A stretch of 64,000 nucleotides of DNA from Chloroflexota bacterium (GCA_005883575.1 VBFH01000022.1:124001-188000); one strand, 5' to 3'; positions 39,424-49,048 are shown, numbered from the stretch's first letter. A program made the numbers and translations. The notes: generated from the sequence alone by a model not told the origin.

Positions 39424-42405
39424 ATGAGTTCGGGACGAGCCGCTTTGAGCTTCCGAATCGGTTTCTCCGCGGTAGCCGCGGTTCTCCTTCTGGCCGGCGC
39501 ATCGCTCAACGCTGGCGGCCGCGAGGAGGGCGCGACCGCCCTCGCGGCGGCTTCCGGGCTCCTCGCCATGGCGGCCGGCGCCTCCTTTCGATGGTGGCGG
39601 CCGGCGGCGCCTCTCGCGGCGGCGGCGCTGATCCTTGCGGTGGCGATCGCCCAGTTCAACGCCCGGCAGGGCGACCTCGTCATCCAGCTGGGCGGCCTGG
39701 TGCTGCTGGCCCTGGGAGGAGCGCTGGGCATGATCGCCTACAGGAGCTTTGCGGGGGAGCTCCAGCAGCAGGCCGGCGAGGCGGCAAGGCTCACCGCCCA
39801 GCTTGGGATGAAGCATCAAGCCTTCGTGGCCGCCACGTCCGACATGAACGGAACCCGACCGGGGGATACGACCGCGATCACGTCCGGCATCGCCGCGAAC
39901 GTGGGGGCCGACTTTGCCTGCTGCTACCTGGCATCGGCTGACGGGCGGCGGTTCGTGCCCCAACCCCCAGGCCTGGGGGTCGAACGCCTGCGGCCCCAGG
40001 CTGTCAACCGCCCACACGACAACGCGGGACCGCTCCTGTCAGCCATTGAAGCTCGTGGCTCCTTCGTGGCGGCGGACGAGAACGGCTTGGTGGAGCTGAT
40101 CAGCTACCTGCCGGAAGACTTCCACCTGCACAGCCTGATCGCAGTTCCCATGCCGATGGACGACCATATCGGCGGATTCATAGTCCTGGGCCGTACAACC
40201 GGCGAGTTCAGCGACGACGACAAGCGGCTTGCCGCGACCCTCGCGGCGCGGGCGGGGGCGCAGGTCTCGAGCGCTCAGCTCGTTGCGCTGACCCGACACG
40301 AGTCGGCCCGCTACTCGCTCATGAACGAGCTCGTCAAGGAAGCGTCGGGCAAGACGATGACCGAAGTGCTCGAGCTCGTCATCGGCCGCGGCTCCGAGGT
40401 GATCCGCTATGACACCGGGCGCGCGCTCATGTTCCAGCCCGACAACAGCTACGCCTGGCTTGATGCCGCCAACCCGGGTTCGGACGTAATCGACGGACCG
40501 CTCGCCCGGGTGCGCGACGGCGAGACCATGCTGCGCAACCTGGTCACCGAGGATGAGGGAATCTACTCCGGGCTCCATCCGGAACGCTTCGGCGGCACCG
40601 TCAACGAGGCGCTGACGCCGATTCGAGGCAAGTCGGGGGTGATCGGGGCGCTCTGCCTGGGCAGGCGAGGGACCACCGGCTTCAGCCAGCAGGACGTCAG
40701 CGCGCTGGACGATCTGGGCTCGATGGCAGGCGTGGCGGTCGAGAACTCGCGCATCCTCCAGGTCGTGAGCGGCCAGGCCTCGCGCCTTGATGTGGCGCTG
40801 GACGCCCTCGGTGAGGTGTCGGCGGCGCTCACCACCGTGACGCAGGGCTCCCGGGTCCTGGAGCAGAAGACTCTCGAGGCCGCGATCCGGGTGGTGGATG
40901 GCTCGGCGGGACTGCTGACGCGCTCCAGCGACGAGGGTCACCAGGTCGCGATCATGTCGGTCGGCCTTTCGGACCTGGAGGGGATGCTGTTCCAGAACGG
41001 GCAGGGCATGGTCGGAGCCACGATGCTCAGCCGGCGGGCCACTGCTGTGGCCGACCTGACGGCGCAGCTGGAGCTTGCCGCCCCGCCCGACCTCGTCGCG
41101 AGCGGCTTCAAGGCAGCGATATGCGCGCCCATGCTCGAGGATGCTCAGCTCTGGGGCACGCTCTCGGTGTTCGACGACAAGAAGCGGGAGTGGACGGCCG
41201 ACGACCAGCGCGTGCTCGCGACCCTGGGCAACCAGGGTGTGGTCGCCGTGCGCAACGCCGAGCTCTACGAGAAGAACGAGCGCAGCATCTGGGAGCTGCG
41301 CAACCTCCAAGAGGCCTTGCAGGCCGCCACCTCGACGCTGGATCTCAAACAGGTGTTGCAGCAAGTCCTGGCTGGTGCGGCCAAAGCTTCATCGGCGCAG
41401 ATCGGATGCCTCGCCCTGGACGACTCGGGGAAGTTGACTCTCAAGGGCGGTTTCGGCACCGACCACCTCACCGCAGAGAAGCTGGCTCTCGACATCGGAG
41501 GAGACATCTGCCGGCGCGTCATGCAGTCGGGCGAACCGGTGATGGAGGCGCGAGTCCAGGAGTCGAAGGCGGAGAGCCCCCTCAACCCGCGCGCCGTGCT
41601 GTGCGTGCCCATCACGCTGCGCGGGACGCCGCTCGGGGTGCTGTTTCTCGCCAACTATCAGGTCGGCCATGCCTTTACAGCCGACCACCGCAACCTCGTC
41701 ACCGAGCTCGCGACGCAGGCGGCGGTTGCGATCGACAACGCCCGGCTGTTCAAGGATCGCGAGGACGTGATCTTTCAGTCCCTGGTCGCGCTCGCGAACA
41801 CCTCCGACGCGAGGGACCGCTACACGGCGGGACACTCGCAGCGGGTCACGCAGTACGCGCTGATGATCGCGCGGCAGATGAGGTATTCGCCCAATGACCA
41901 GAGCGCGTGGGTGCGGCTCGAGCGTGGTTGCCGCTTGCACGACATTGGCAAGATCGGCGTCCCCGATGAAATCTTGAGAAAGACCGGCAAGCTGACCGAG
42001 GCGGAGTTCGAGAAGATGAAAGAGCACACGACAGTCGGGTTCAACATCCTGAGCGCGCTCAAGATGCTGACGGACGAGCTGGTGATCGTCCGTTCGCACC
42101 ACGAGCGGTACGACGGCAAGGGTTATCCCGATCGGAAGAAAGGCGATGAGCTGCCCATCTTCGCGTGGATCGTGAGCGCGGCGGATGCGATCGACGCGAT
42201 GACTTCGGACCGCCCGTACCGAAAGGGGATGTCGCTGGAGGTGGCGATAGAGCAGGTCCGGGAGGGAGCGGGGACGCATTTCCACCCCGATGTCGTCGAG
42301 GCCGTGCTTGACGCGGCTCAGAGCGGGACGTTGACGCTCATTCCTCAGGAGTCGCTTCACCCGGACGCGCCCACGATCGGGGCGTTTGAGAATCCCGTCG
42401 CCTAG
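39424..42405 (+). CDS. Membrane protein with four GAF domains and an HD-GYP domain
   Basis: 993 aa. Four hydrophobic helices in residues 8-105, then four consecutive GAF-type domains (about 150-290, 310-445, 470-620, 640-775; the second to fourth end with characteristic TLGNQGVVAVRNAELY-type helices), and an HD-GYP domain from about 780. HD-GYP hallmarks: AGHSQRVTQYALMIA, CRLHDIGKIGVPDEIL (HD), HHERYDGKGYPDRKKGDELPI and AADAIDAMTSDRPYR, so the c-di-GMP phosphodiesterase site is intact. A multi-input membrane sensor that degrades c-di-GMP is the likely role. Divergent from rel with a 77-base spacer. Confidence 0.92.
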   Translation: MSSGRAALSFRIGFSAVAAVLLLAGASLNAGGREEGATALAAASGLLAMAAGASFRWWRPAAPLAAAALILAVAIAQFNARQGDLVIQLGGLVLLALGGALGMIAYRSFAGELQQQAGEAARLTAQLGMKHQAFVAATSDMNGTRPGDTTAITSGIAANVGADFACCYLASADGRRFVPQPPGLGVERLRPQAVNRPHDNAGPLLSAIEARGSFVAADENGLVELISYLPEDFHLHSLIAVPMPMDDHIGGFIVLGRTTGEFSDDDKRLAATLAARAGAQVSSAQLVALTRHESARYSLMNELVKEASGKTMTEVLELVIGRGSEVIRYDTGRALMFQPDNSYAWLDAANPGSDVIDGPLARVRDGETMLRNLVTEDEGIYSGLHPERFGGTVNEALTPIRGKSGVIGALCLGRRGTTGFSQQDVSALDDLGSMAGVAVENSRILQVVSGQASRLDVALDALGEVSAALTTVTQGSRVLEQKTLEAAIRVVDGSAGLLTRSSDEGHQVAIMSVGLSDLEGMLFQNGQGMVGATMLSRRATAVADLTAQLELAAPPDLVASGFKAAICAPMLEDAQLWGTLSVFDDKKREWTADDQRVLATLGNQGVVAVRNAELYEKNERSIWELRNLQEALQAATSTLDLKQVLQQVLAGAAKASSAQIGCLALDDSGKLTLKGGFGTDHLTAEKLALDIGGDICRRVMQSGEPVMEARVQESKAESPLNPRAVLCVPITLRGTPLGVLFLANYQVGHAFTADHRNLVTELATQAAVAIDNARLFKDREDVIFQSLVALANTSDARDRYTAGHSQRVTQYALMIARQMRYSPNDQSAWVRLERGCRLHDIGKIGVPDEILRKTGKLTEAEFEKMKEHTTVGFNILSALKMLTDELVIVRSHHERYDGKGYPDRKKGDELPIFAWIVSAADAIDAMTSDRPYRKGMSLEVAIEQVREGAGTHFHPDVVEAVLDAAQSGTLTLIPQESLHPDAPTIGAFENPVA

Positions 42406-42428
42406 TCCCTCTCATTACGGCGCCGCCC

Positions 42429-42496
42429 CCGGTTAGTCCGGACGAAGCCGCCTGAAGGCCGAAACAAACCCCGGATGGTCCGGACTATCCGGGGTT
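42429..42496. repeat. GTCCGGAC palindromic intergenic repeat, copy 2
   Basis: CCGGTTAGTCCGGAC (42430-42444) is the reverse complement of the 15-mer found at 19951-19965. Thirty-odd bases on, GTCCGGACTATCCGG (42478-42492) matches the right partner of copy 1. The two copies share the layout of two GTCCGGAC-cored motifs around a spacer containing a GGCGG/CCGCC block. Confidence 0.55.
42467..42496. terminator. Bidirectional terminator hairpin, HD-GYP gene / proS
   Basis: AACCCCGGAT (42467-42476) and ATCCGGGGTT (42487-42496) pair perfectly; the ten bases between (GGTCCGGACT) are self-complementary with one G-T pair, so the hairpin is about 15 bp. Rightward it is followed by TTGTTGGTT, leftward by TTTGTTTCGG, so both convergent genes get a T-rich tail. 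It is built from the copy 2 repeat. Confidence 0.65.
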
Positions 42497-42502
42497 GTTG
42501 GT

Positions 42503-43984
42503 TCAGTAGGCCTTGGCCAGGGCCACGCGGGATTTCGCGGGCCGACCACATACAAAGCACCTGCCCGATACCTTTGTCTCTTCGTCGATAGTGCGGATGG
42601 TCACGCCGCCGGCATCGGTCTTGATGCGCGCCTCCTCCTCCCCCTCCCCACACCACTGCGTCCACACGAAACCTCCGCGCTCGCGGAAATGCGCGACGAC
42701 CTGGTCCAGCGTCTCGAGCTGGTAGGTGTTGTCACTCTGGTAGTTGAGGGCGCGATCGAAAAGCTTCTTCTGAAAGGCGTCTAGCTCGTGGGCCAGCCGC
42801 TTGCCGATGCCGGAGATGGGCACCCCGACCTTTTGTCGCGCCAGGCGGTCGACCATCTCCACCTGTCCCGCGTCCGCGTCACGGCCACCCACGTTGAGGC
42901 GGATCGGCACGCCCTTCAGCTCCCAGTGCGCGTACTTGTCGCCGGGCCGCTCGTCGCGCCAGTCGACGCGGTGCCGGATGCCCGCGGCCCTCAGGTTGGG
43001 CGACCAGGTGTCGATGAAGCGCTCGACCTTCGTCCGGCTCTCATCGTCGCGGAAGATGGGCACGATCACAACCTGGATGGGAGCAATTTTTGGAGGCATG
43101 ATCAGGCCCGAGTCGTCGCCGTGCGCCATCACCAGGGCTCCGACGAGCCGCGTGCTGATGCCCCAGGAGGTCGAGTAGCACAGCTCGCGCGCGTTTTCCC
43201 GGTTCGAAAACGAGATGTCGTAGGCCCGGGCGAAGTTCTGGCCGAAGTAGTGCGACGTACCCATCTGCAGCGCCAGCCCGTCGCGCATCAAGCCTTCCAC
43301 CGTCAGTGTGTGCACGGCGCCCGGAAACGTCTCGGCGGGTGACTTCCTACCGGTGAGCACCGGTACGGCAAGCCAGTCCTCGGCGATGGAACGGTAGTAG
43401 CCGAGGATCAAGTCCGCCTCTTGCATCGCTTCGTCCGCCGACGCGTGAAAAGTGTGGCCCTCCTGCCACCAGAACTCGCGGCTGCGCAGAAAAAGGCGTG
43501 AGCGCATCTCCCAGCGGACGACGCTGTTCCACTGGTTGGTCAGCTTGGGCAGGTCGCGGTGGCTTTGGATGTAGCGCTTGATGAGCGGGCCGATGATCGT
43601 CTCCGAGGTGGGCCGCACGGCGAGGGGCTCCTCTAGCTCTTCCATCGAGCCGCCCGCCCGGGTGACCCACGCAACCTCGGGCGCGAACCCCTCGATGTGC
43701 TCGGCCTCCTTCATCAAGTACTCGCGAGGGATCAGGAGCGGAAAAGCCCAGTTCTCGTGTCCGCTCTCTTTGATCATGTCGTCGAAGGCGCGCATGATCG
43801 CCTCCCACATCGCCCACCCATAGGGACGGACGACCATCATCCCGCGCACGCCTGACCAGTCGGCGAGCTCGGCCTTGCGGACGACGTCTGTGTACCAGCG
43901 GTCGAAGTCGTCCGACATCTTGGTGACTTCCTTGACGAAGTCTTGCTGCTCCTCGGTTTCCTGTTTCACGCCTTTGGCTCCCAT
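42503..43984 (-). CDS. proS: Prolyl-tRNA synthetase, archaeal/eukaryotic type
   Basis: Class II synthetase for tRNA-Pro. The 493-aa product has no INS editing domain between motifs 2 and 3 and carries the C-terminal zinc-type extension (ARIKTDAGGVTIRTID, SGRCFVCGRPAKSRVALAKAY, ending in Tyr), the features of the archaeal/eukaryotic ProRS class rather than the E. coli class. Motifs: LAVRPTSETIIGPLIKRYIQSHRDLP, WNSVVRWEMRSRLFLRSREFWWQEGHTFH. This class is found patchily in bacteria, including Chloroflexi. Stands alone between a terminator repeat and ispG. Confidence 0.95.
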   Translation of the reverse strand: MGAKGVKQETEEQQDFVKEVTKMSDDFDRWYTDVVRKAELADWSGVRGMMVVRPYGWAMWEAIMRAFDDMIKESGHENWAFPLLIPREYLMKEAEHIEGFAPEVAWVTRAGGSMEELEEPLAVRPTSETIIGPLIKRYIQSHRDLPKLTNQWNSVVRWEMRSRLFLRSREFWWQEGHTFHASADEAMQEADLILGYYRSIAEDWLAVPVLTGRKSPAETFPGAVHTLTVEGLMRDGLALQMGTSHYFGQNFARAYDISFSNRENARELCYSTSWGISTRLVGALVMAHGDDSGLIMPPKIAPIQVVIVPIFRDDESRTKVERFIDTWSPNLRAAGIRHRVDWRDERPGDKYAHWELKGVPIRLNVGGRDADAGQVEMVDRLARQKVGVPISGIGKRLAHELDAFQKKLFDRALNYQSDNTYQLETLDQVVAHFRERGGFVWTQWCGEGEEEARIKTDAGGVTIRTIDEETKVSGRCFVCGRPAKSRVALAKAY

Positions 43985-44032
43985 GGTGAAGTAATCGAGT
44001 CGTGATCAGCCCGGCGGCGAGTACCTACCGGG

Positions 44033-45175
44033 CTACGACGGGAGCGGGGCCGGTGCGGCAGGGGCGTGCTCGGCTGCGATCGCGTCGATCTCGGCCAGTA
44101 GCAGTGTCAGCAATTCCTCCTGGGGCACGGTGCGGTACAGCTTACCTTTCTTGAAAATCACGCCCTTGCCGCGGCCGCCGGTGACGCCGATGTCGGCGTG
44201 GCGCGCCTCGGCGGGCCCGTTGACCACGCAGCCCATGACCGCGACTGTGATGGGCACCCTCAGCTTCGCTATGTAGGCCTCGACCGCCTTGACCGTGGGC
44301 ACCATGTCGTACTCGAGCCGACCGCAGGTCGGACAGGCGATCAGGGTCGGGCTTTCGACCCGAAACGCGAGCGTCTTGAGGATCTCATGGGCGACTCGTA
44401 CCTCCTCGCGGGGGTCCGACGTGGCGAGTGACACGCGGATCGTGTCGCCGATCCCCTCGCTGAGCAGGATGCCCAGCCCGACCGAGCTGCGGATGCTCCC
44501 CGCCTCGACCGGGCCTGACTCGGTCACGCCCAGGTGGATCGGGTATGGGCGAGCCGCGGCGAACTTGCGGTTGGCGAGGATGTTGGTCCACACGTCGGTC
44601 GCCTTCAGCGAGACCTTGATGAAACCCGGGCCGTAGTCGAGGTCCTCGAGGATCTTGCAGTGTCCGAGCGCCACCTCCACCATCCGCGCCGCGGTCCGCT
44701 CGCGGTCGTCGCGGTCGATGTGGTGCTGCTCGCGCAGGCTCTTGTGGACCTCCTCTGGCAGCGAACCCGCGTTGACGCCGATGCGAAACGGAATCTGCCG
44801 CTCCTTGGCCGCGGTGACGACCCTCACGACCTTGTCGCGGTCGGGCAGGTTGCCCGGGTTCAGGCGCAGGCAGTGGACGCCCGCCTCGATCGCCATGAGC
44901 GCGAGCGTGTGGTCGTAGTGAATGTCGGCGATCACGGGCAGCGGCGAACCCTTGACGATCTCCTTGAGCGCCTCGGCGGCCTCACGGTCGGGCACCGCCG
45001 GGCGCACGATCTCGCAGCCGGCCTCTTGCAGCTCGTGGATCTGGCGCAGCGTCGCTTTGACGTCGCGCGTATCGGTCTTGGTCATCGTCTGGACAGCGAT
45101 GGGCGCCGCGCCTCCGATGACCACCTCGCCGACCTTTACCGGGATCGCCTTCCGGCGATTCACGAAGGTGATCAC
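44033..45175 (-). CDS. ispG: 4-hydroxy-3-methylbut-2-enyl diphosphate synthase
   Basis: IspG (GcpE) reduces MEcPP to HMBPP with a [4Fe-4S] cluster in the MEP isoprenoid pathway. The 380-aa product has VQTMTKTDTRDV, LPVIADIHYDHTLALMAIEAGVHCLRLNPGN, and the cluster ligands in CPTCGRLEYD and MGCVVNGPAEARHADIGVTGG. GTG start with a GTGA overlap with rseP. Together with dxr (46233) it marks this chromosome as a MEP-pathway user. Electron donor not visible. Confidence 0.96.
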   Translation of the reverse strand: MITFVNRRKAIPVKVGEVVIGGAAPIAVQTMTKTDTRDVKATLRQIHELQEAGCEIVRPAVPDREAAEALKEIVKGSPLPVIADIHYDHTLALMAIEAGVHCLRLNPGNLPDRDKVVRVVTAAKERQIPFRIGVNAGSLPEEVHKSLREQHHIDRDDRERTAARMVEVALGHCKILEDLDYGPGFIKVSLKATDVWTNILANRKFAAARPYPIHLGVTESGPVEAGSIRSSVGLGILLSEGIGDTIRVSLATSDPREEVRVAHEILKTLAFRVESPTLIACPTCGRLEYDMVPTVKAVEAYIAKLRVPITVAVMGCVVNGPAEARHADIGVTGGRGKGVIFKKGKLYRTVPQEELLTLLLAEIDAIAAEHAPAAPAPLPS

Positions 45176-46236
45176 CGCTGCAGCCCGGGGAACTGGCCCG
45201 TGGCGATGCGTTCGATGTCGAGGAAGCTGATCACCGCCGCCAGTGCAAGCAGGGCGACGAGGCCCGCGCGCTGGAAGTTGAGCTCGCTCGCCCTGTCAAA
45301 CGGCCGGCGGCGAAGCACCTCGATCAGGACCACGACCATGCGTCCTCCGTCGAGGGCGAGGAAAGGCAGCAGGTTGGTAAACCCTAGCGCGACCGAGAGC
45401 AGGGCGACGATGGGGATGTACGTCTCGAGTCCCAACGAGACCGATTGCGCCGCCACGTCGGCGATCCCGATCGGGCCGGTCACGCCATTCGGGCCTAGGA
45501 GGCCGCCCGGCACCTTGCCGGTAACCAGCTCGCTCAGGCCCAGGACTATGTTGCCTACGGCGACGAACGGAAAGGTCACACCGTTGACGACCGCATCCTT
45601 CACGGTCACGACCGCCCACCGCGCTGTGATCCCCATCTGGCACTGCTTTGTCCTTTCATCGCAGCGGGGCGTGATGATGTACCGGAAAGGCTGCCCATTG
45701 GCGTGTACTCCGCCGATGACGATGGCGGCGTTCGGGGCGCTGTTCTCCACCTGGCGGAGCTGATCGGGGGCCGTGATCGGCCGCCCTTCGACGGTTCGCA
45801 GCTGGTCGCCGGTCCGAATCCCTGCCGCGGCCGCCGGTGAGTTGGGGAGCACGCCCACCACCTTGCCCGGCGCGTCGTTGAGCTGGGTCAGGTCGTAGGC
45901 CGTGATCAGCAGCATGGCGACCAGGAAGTTCGCTGCCGGCCCGCCCGCCAGGATCAACAGCCTCTGCCAGGCAGGTCGGGTGTGGAAGCCGTCCGGGTCT
46001 TCGAAATCGCCGGCCTCCATGCCGCCCATACGGACGTAGCCAAGGATCGGGAACGCCCGTATGGCGTACAGCGTGCCGCCGCGTGTCATCGACCACAGGC
46101 GCGTCCCGGCCCCGATCGAGAACTCGATCACCCGGACCTTGAACAGCTTCGCAAAAGCGAAGTGGCCGGCCTCGTGGGGCGCGATCAGGAGCAGGAACAT
46201 TCCCGCGATGCCGATAACGACCAGGAGCCCGTTCAT
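45172..46236 (-). CDS. rseP: RIP site-2 protease RseP
   Basis: Membrane zinc metalloprotease that performs intramembrane cleavage, for example of anti-sigma factors. The 354-aa product has HEAGHFAFAKLF near the N-terminus (HExxH), GGPAANFLVAMLL, a PDZ domain (VGVLPNSPAAAAGIRTGDQLRTVEGRPI) and the C-terminal NLLPFLALDGGRM with the third metal ligand Asp. Four helices predicted by eye. Classical place between dxr and ispG. Its substrate might include an anti-sigma factor, but the RsbW-like protein in this window is soluble. Confidence 0.94.
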   Translation of the reverse strand: MNGLLVVIGIAGMFLLLIAPHEAGHFAFAKLFKVRVIEFSIGAGTRLWSMTRGGTLYAIRAFPILGYVRMGGMEAGDFEDPDGFHTRPAWQRLLILAGGPAANFLVAMLLITAYDLTQLNDAPGKVVGVLPNSPAAAAGIRTGDQLRTVEGRPITAPDQLRQVENSAPNAAIVIGGVHANGQPFRYIITPRCDERTKQCQMGITARWAVVTVKDAVVNGVTFPFVAVGNIVLGLSELVTGKVPGGLLGPNGVTGPIGIADVAAQSVSLGLETYIPIVALLSVALGFTNLLPFLALDGGRMVVVLIEVLRRRPFDRASELNFQRAGLVALLALAAVISFLDIERIATGQFPGLQR

Positions 46237-47330
46237 GCGCGCCTCACACTACCGAACTTTGCTTTAACTTCAGCCCTCGCCCAGCGGTCCGCCTCCAGGA
46301 TCTCTGGTAGGGAACCGCCGCACCCTGGGAAGGCTTCGAGCGCCCGTTCGACGGTGGGGATGATGGCGCCGAACGGGAGGTCCCCGGCCAGGAATGCGTA
46401 CACAGCCTCCTCGTTGGCCGCGTTCAGGACCGCCGGGTGGCCGCCACCGGTCGCGGCAGCATCGCGCGCTAGACGGACGCTGGGAAAGCGATCCTCGTCG
46501 AGCTCTTGGAACTCCAGGCCGCTCAGCTCGTGAATGGAGGTCGGCGGCACCGCATCCGGCAGGCGGTCTGGGTAGGCGAGCGCGACCGCAATTGGGAGCC
46601 GCATGTCGGGCCGGCCGAGCTGCGCTTTGAAGGAGCCGTCGACAAACTCGACGAGCGAGTGGACGACGCTCTGGGGGTGGATGCAGACCGAGATGCGATC
46701 CAGAGGGATGCCGTACAGGTGATGCGCCTCGATCAGCTCGAGGCCCTTGTTCATGAGCGTGGCCGAGTCCACCGTCACCTTGCGCCCCATCGACCAGCGC
46801 GGATGGTTCAGCGCCTGCTCGACCGTGACCTGGTCCAGATCCAGCTCGGGGTGGGCCCAAAACGGACCGCCGCTGGAGGTGATGACGAGCCGCCGCACGT
46901 TCTTGAGCTCCTCGCCCCAAAGGCACTGCCAGATCGCGCTGTGCTCGGAATCGATGGGGCGGATTCCGCGTTCGCCTGCGGCCTTCATGACCAGCGCGCC
47001 CGCCATCACCAGGACTTCCTTGGTGGCCAGCGCCACCTCCTTGCCCGCGCGAAGCGCTGACATCGTCGGCCCGAGAGCCCGCGCGCCTGGGATCGCGACG
47101 ACCACGAGGTCGCACCGTGGGTCGGTGACCATCGCCTCGACTCGCGCATCGAAATCGCCTTCTCCGGCGCGCCCGTGGATATCGTGCTCGGCCTTGCGGT
47201 CGGAGGAGCCCACGCCCCCGGTCAGGCCGAACAGCTTGAACCGCGCCGGGTTGCGGTCGATGACATCGAGCGTCTGCCGGCCGATCGAGCCGGTGGCTCC
47301 GAGGACGGCGATGTTGATGGGTCGGGTCAT
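46233..47330 (-). CDS. dxr: 1-deoxy-D-xylulose 5-phosphate reductoisomerase
   Basis: First committed step of the MEP pathway, DXP to MEP with NADPH. The 365-aa product has the nucleotide-binding VLGATGSIGRQTLDVI, LATKEVLVMAGALV, IDSEHSAIWQCL (substrate and metal), TSSGGPFWAH, and WSMGRKVTVDSATLMNKGLELIEAHHLYG. Intact. ATG abuts the TAG of cdsA and the stop overlaps rseP as ATGA. Confidence 0.96.
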   Translation of the reverse strand: MTRPINIAVLGATGSIGRQTLDVIDRNPARFKLFGLTGGVGSSDRKAEHDIHGRAGEGDFDARVEAMVTDPRCDLVVVAIPGARALGPTMSALRAGKEVALATKEVLVMAGALVMKAAGERGIRPIDSEHSAIWQCLWGEELKNVRRLVITSSGGPFWAHPELDLDQVTVEQALNHPRWSMGRKVTVDSATLMNKGLELIEAHHLYGIPLDRISVCIHPQSVVHSLVEFVDGSFKAQLGRPDMRLPIAVALAYPDRLPDAVPPTSIHELSGLEFQELDEDRFPSVRLARDAAATGGGHPAVLNAANEEAVYAFLAGDLPFGAIIPTVERALEAFPGCGGSLPEILEADRWARAEVKAKFGSVRRA

Positions 47331-48173
47331 CTAAAGGAGGTGGAAGACCGTGACATAGAGATAGACGAGGATCGGCGGAAAGAGAATCGAGTCCAGTCGG
47401 TCGAGCACGCCGCCGTGGCCGGGGATGAGATGCGATGAGTCCTTCACCTCGGCGAGGCGCTTCATCTGCGACTCAACGAGGTCCCCCACTATCGCGCTGG
47501 TGCCGACAAGAAAACCCAGCACTACCGAGTGCAGCGGATTGACGCCGATCACGCCCGAGATTCCAACCAGCATCACCAGCATCGCTCCGATCACGCCGGC
47601 GATCGCGCCCTCGAGCGTCTTCTTGGGGCTGATCGCCTCGAAGAACGGATGCCGGCCGATCCGACTGCCGACCAGCAGCGCGGCCGCGTCGCTCACGACC
47701 ACTGCGAAGATCGTGAACAGAGTCCAGACCAGGCCGTTGGGCTTGGACGTGTAGAGGAGCAGGTAGAAGTTGAACGGCATGCCGACATAGAGCGCGCCCG
47801 ACATTCCCATCGCCCAGCGGCTGAGACCCTGCCGCTGGCCGGGTAGGAAAAGAAAAGCGCCCAGTCCGCCGACCAGGGCGAGCGCGAGCACCAGCGTCAC
47901 GTCGACCTGCTTCAGCACCGTGCCGCTGAACGCAAAAAAAGCGCCCAGCGGGAATAGCAGCCACGCCGGCGCGCGCGAGCCCATGCGGTCCGAGAGATCG
48001 TTGAACTCGTACAGCGCCAGGCCGCCAAGGATCAGCACGACCAGATAGACGCCGTAGATCCCCACCAGGACGAGGCCGATGACGAGCCCGAGGACAACGA
48101 ATGCGCTGAGGATGCGCACCATCAGCGGACTTGGCTTCCAGCTGCCTGTCAAGGGCGCGTTGCGCGTGGTCAA
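47331..48173 (-). CDS. cdsA: Phosphatidate cytidylyltransferase
   Basis: Makes CDP-diacylglycerol from phosphatidate and CTP. About 280 aa with some eight membrane helices and the C-terminal CdsA signature SQMKRLAEVKDSSHLIPGHGGVLDRLDS (consensus S.xKRxxxxKDxxxxxPGHGGxxDRxDs), plus SDAAALLVGSRIGRHPFFEAISPKKTLEG. Start: TTG at 48173 gives a TTGA overlap with uppS and a 17-residue polar lead; ATG at 48122 (MVRILSAF) is an alternative. The longer frame to 48317 is not supported. Confidence 0.93.
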   Translation of the reverse strand: MTTRNAPLTGSWKPSPLMVRILSAFVVLGLVIGLVLVGIYGVYLVVLILGGLALYEFNDLSDRMGSRAPAWLLFPLGAFFAFSGTVLKQVDVTLVLALALVGGLGAFLFLPGQRQGLSRWAMGMSGALYVGMPFNFYLLLYTSKPNGLVWTLFTIFAVVVSDAAALLVGSRIGRHPFFEAISPKKTLEGAIAGVIGAMLVMLVGISGVIGVNPLHSVVLGFLVGTSAIVGDLVESQMKRLAEVKDSSHLIPGHGGVLDRLDSILFPPILVYLYVTVFHLL

Positions 48174-48886
48174 CTGACCATCACTTCGTGCGCGGGTCGC
48201 GCTCCAAAACGCCGCACCCTGGTTGCGTACTCGGTCAGCGCTGTTCTGAGATCGTCCTCGCCGAAATCGGGCCACAGGGTCTCGCTCACCAGCATCTCCG
48301 CGTATGCGCCCTGCCACAGCAGGAAATTGCTCACGCGATGCTCACCCGCGGTGCGAATGATCAGGTCGGGATCGGGAAGATCCGGCTGATACATCCGCTG
48401 CGAGATGGCCGCTTCATCGACACGTTCCGGTGGGACGCCGTCGCGGATCAACCTGCGCGCCGCGTCAACGATCTCGGCGCGGCCGCCATAGTTGAGACAG
48501 ACGTTCAGGATCCCGTTCTTGTTGTTGGCTGTGCGGGCCATTGCCTCCTCGATGCGATGGCGCATCTTTGGCGAGAGCTCGTCCCGCCGCCCGCTGACCA
48601 AGATCCGCACGCCACGTCGATGCATCTCGTCGACCTCCCGCTGCATCGTCTCGTGGAACAGCCGCATCAGCGCGCGAACTTCGGCCCGCGGCCTCGCCCA
48701 GTTTTCGGTCGAGAAGGCGTAGATCGAGAGGGCATGCACCCCCAGGTCTTCGCAGGCTTGGAGGACACGCTTGATCGCCCGGACGCCCGCCCGATGGCCG
48801 AAGCTGGCGGGCCGGCTCTGGCGGCGGGCCCAACGCCCATTGCCGTCCATGATGATCCCGATGTGGCGGGGGACCTGCGAGTCCAA
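48170..48886 (-). CDS. uppS: Undecaprenyl diphosphate synthase (TTG start)
   Basis: cis-Prenyltransferase that makes the C55 lipid carrier. The ~238-aa product shows HIGIIMDGNGRWARR (catalytic Asp), FGHRAGVRAIKRVL, LSIYAFSTENWARP, LNYGGRAEI, DLIIRTAGEHRVSNFLLWQGAYAE and LWPDF. TTG at 48886 (DSQVPRHIG...) gives the normal family start; an ATG at 48973 would add 29 unusual residues. No strong Shine-Dalgarno. The 5' region (48887-49071) can fold into hairpins, for example GGCCGAG/CTCGGCC. The stop overlaps cdsA. Confidence 0.94.
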   Translation of the reverse strand: MDSQVPRHIGIIMDGNGRWARRQSRPASFGHRAGVRAIKRVLQACEDLGVHALSIYAFSTENWARPRAEVRALMRLFHETMQREVDEMHRRGVRILVSGRRDELSPKMRHRIEEAMARTANNKNGILNVCLNYGGRAEIVDAARRLIRDGVPPERVDEAAISQRMYQPDLPDPDLIIRTAGEHRVSNFLLWQGAYAEMLVSETLWPDFGEDDLRTALTEYATRVRRFGARPAHEVMVS

Positions 48887-49048
48887 AGTTGAGGGAAAGC
48901 GTACCGACCCGACCGAAAACCGGCTGGGGGCAGGGTGGCCAGGGCGGCCGAGTTCATCTCGGCCGCGACCCACGTCGCGTTTGGCCGCCAGGCATCTCTG
49001 GTGGAAGGCTACTTAATGAATCCGAACCGTATACCGGAAGGTGAGCAG

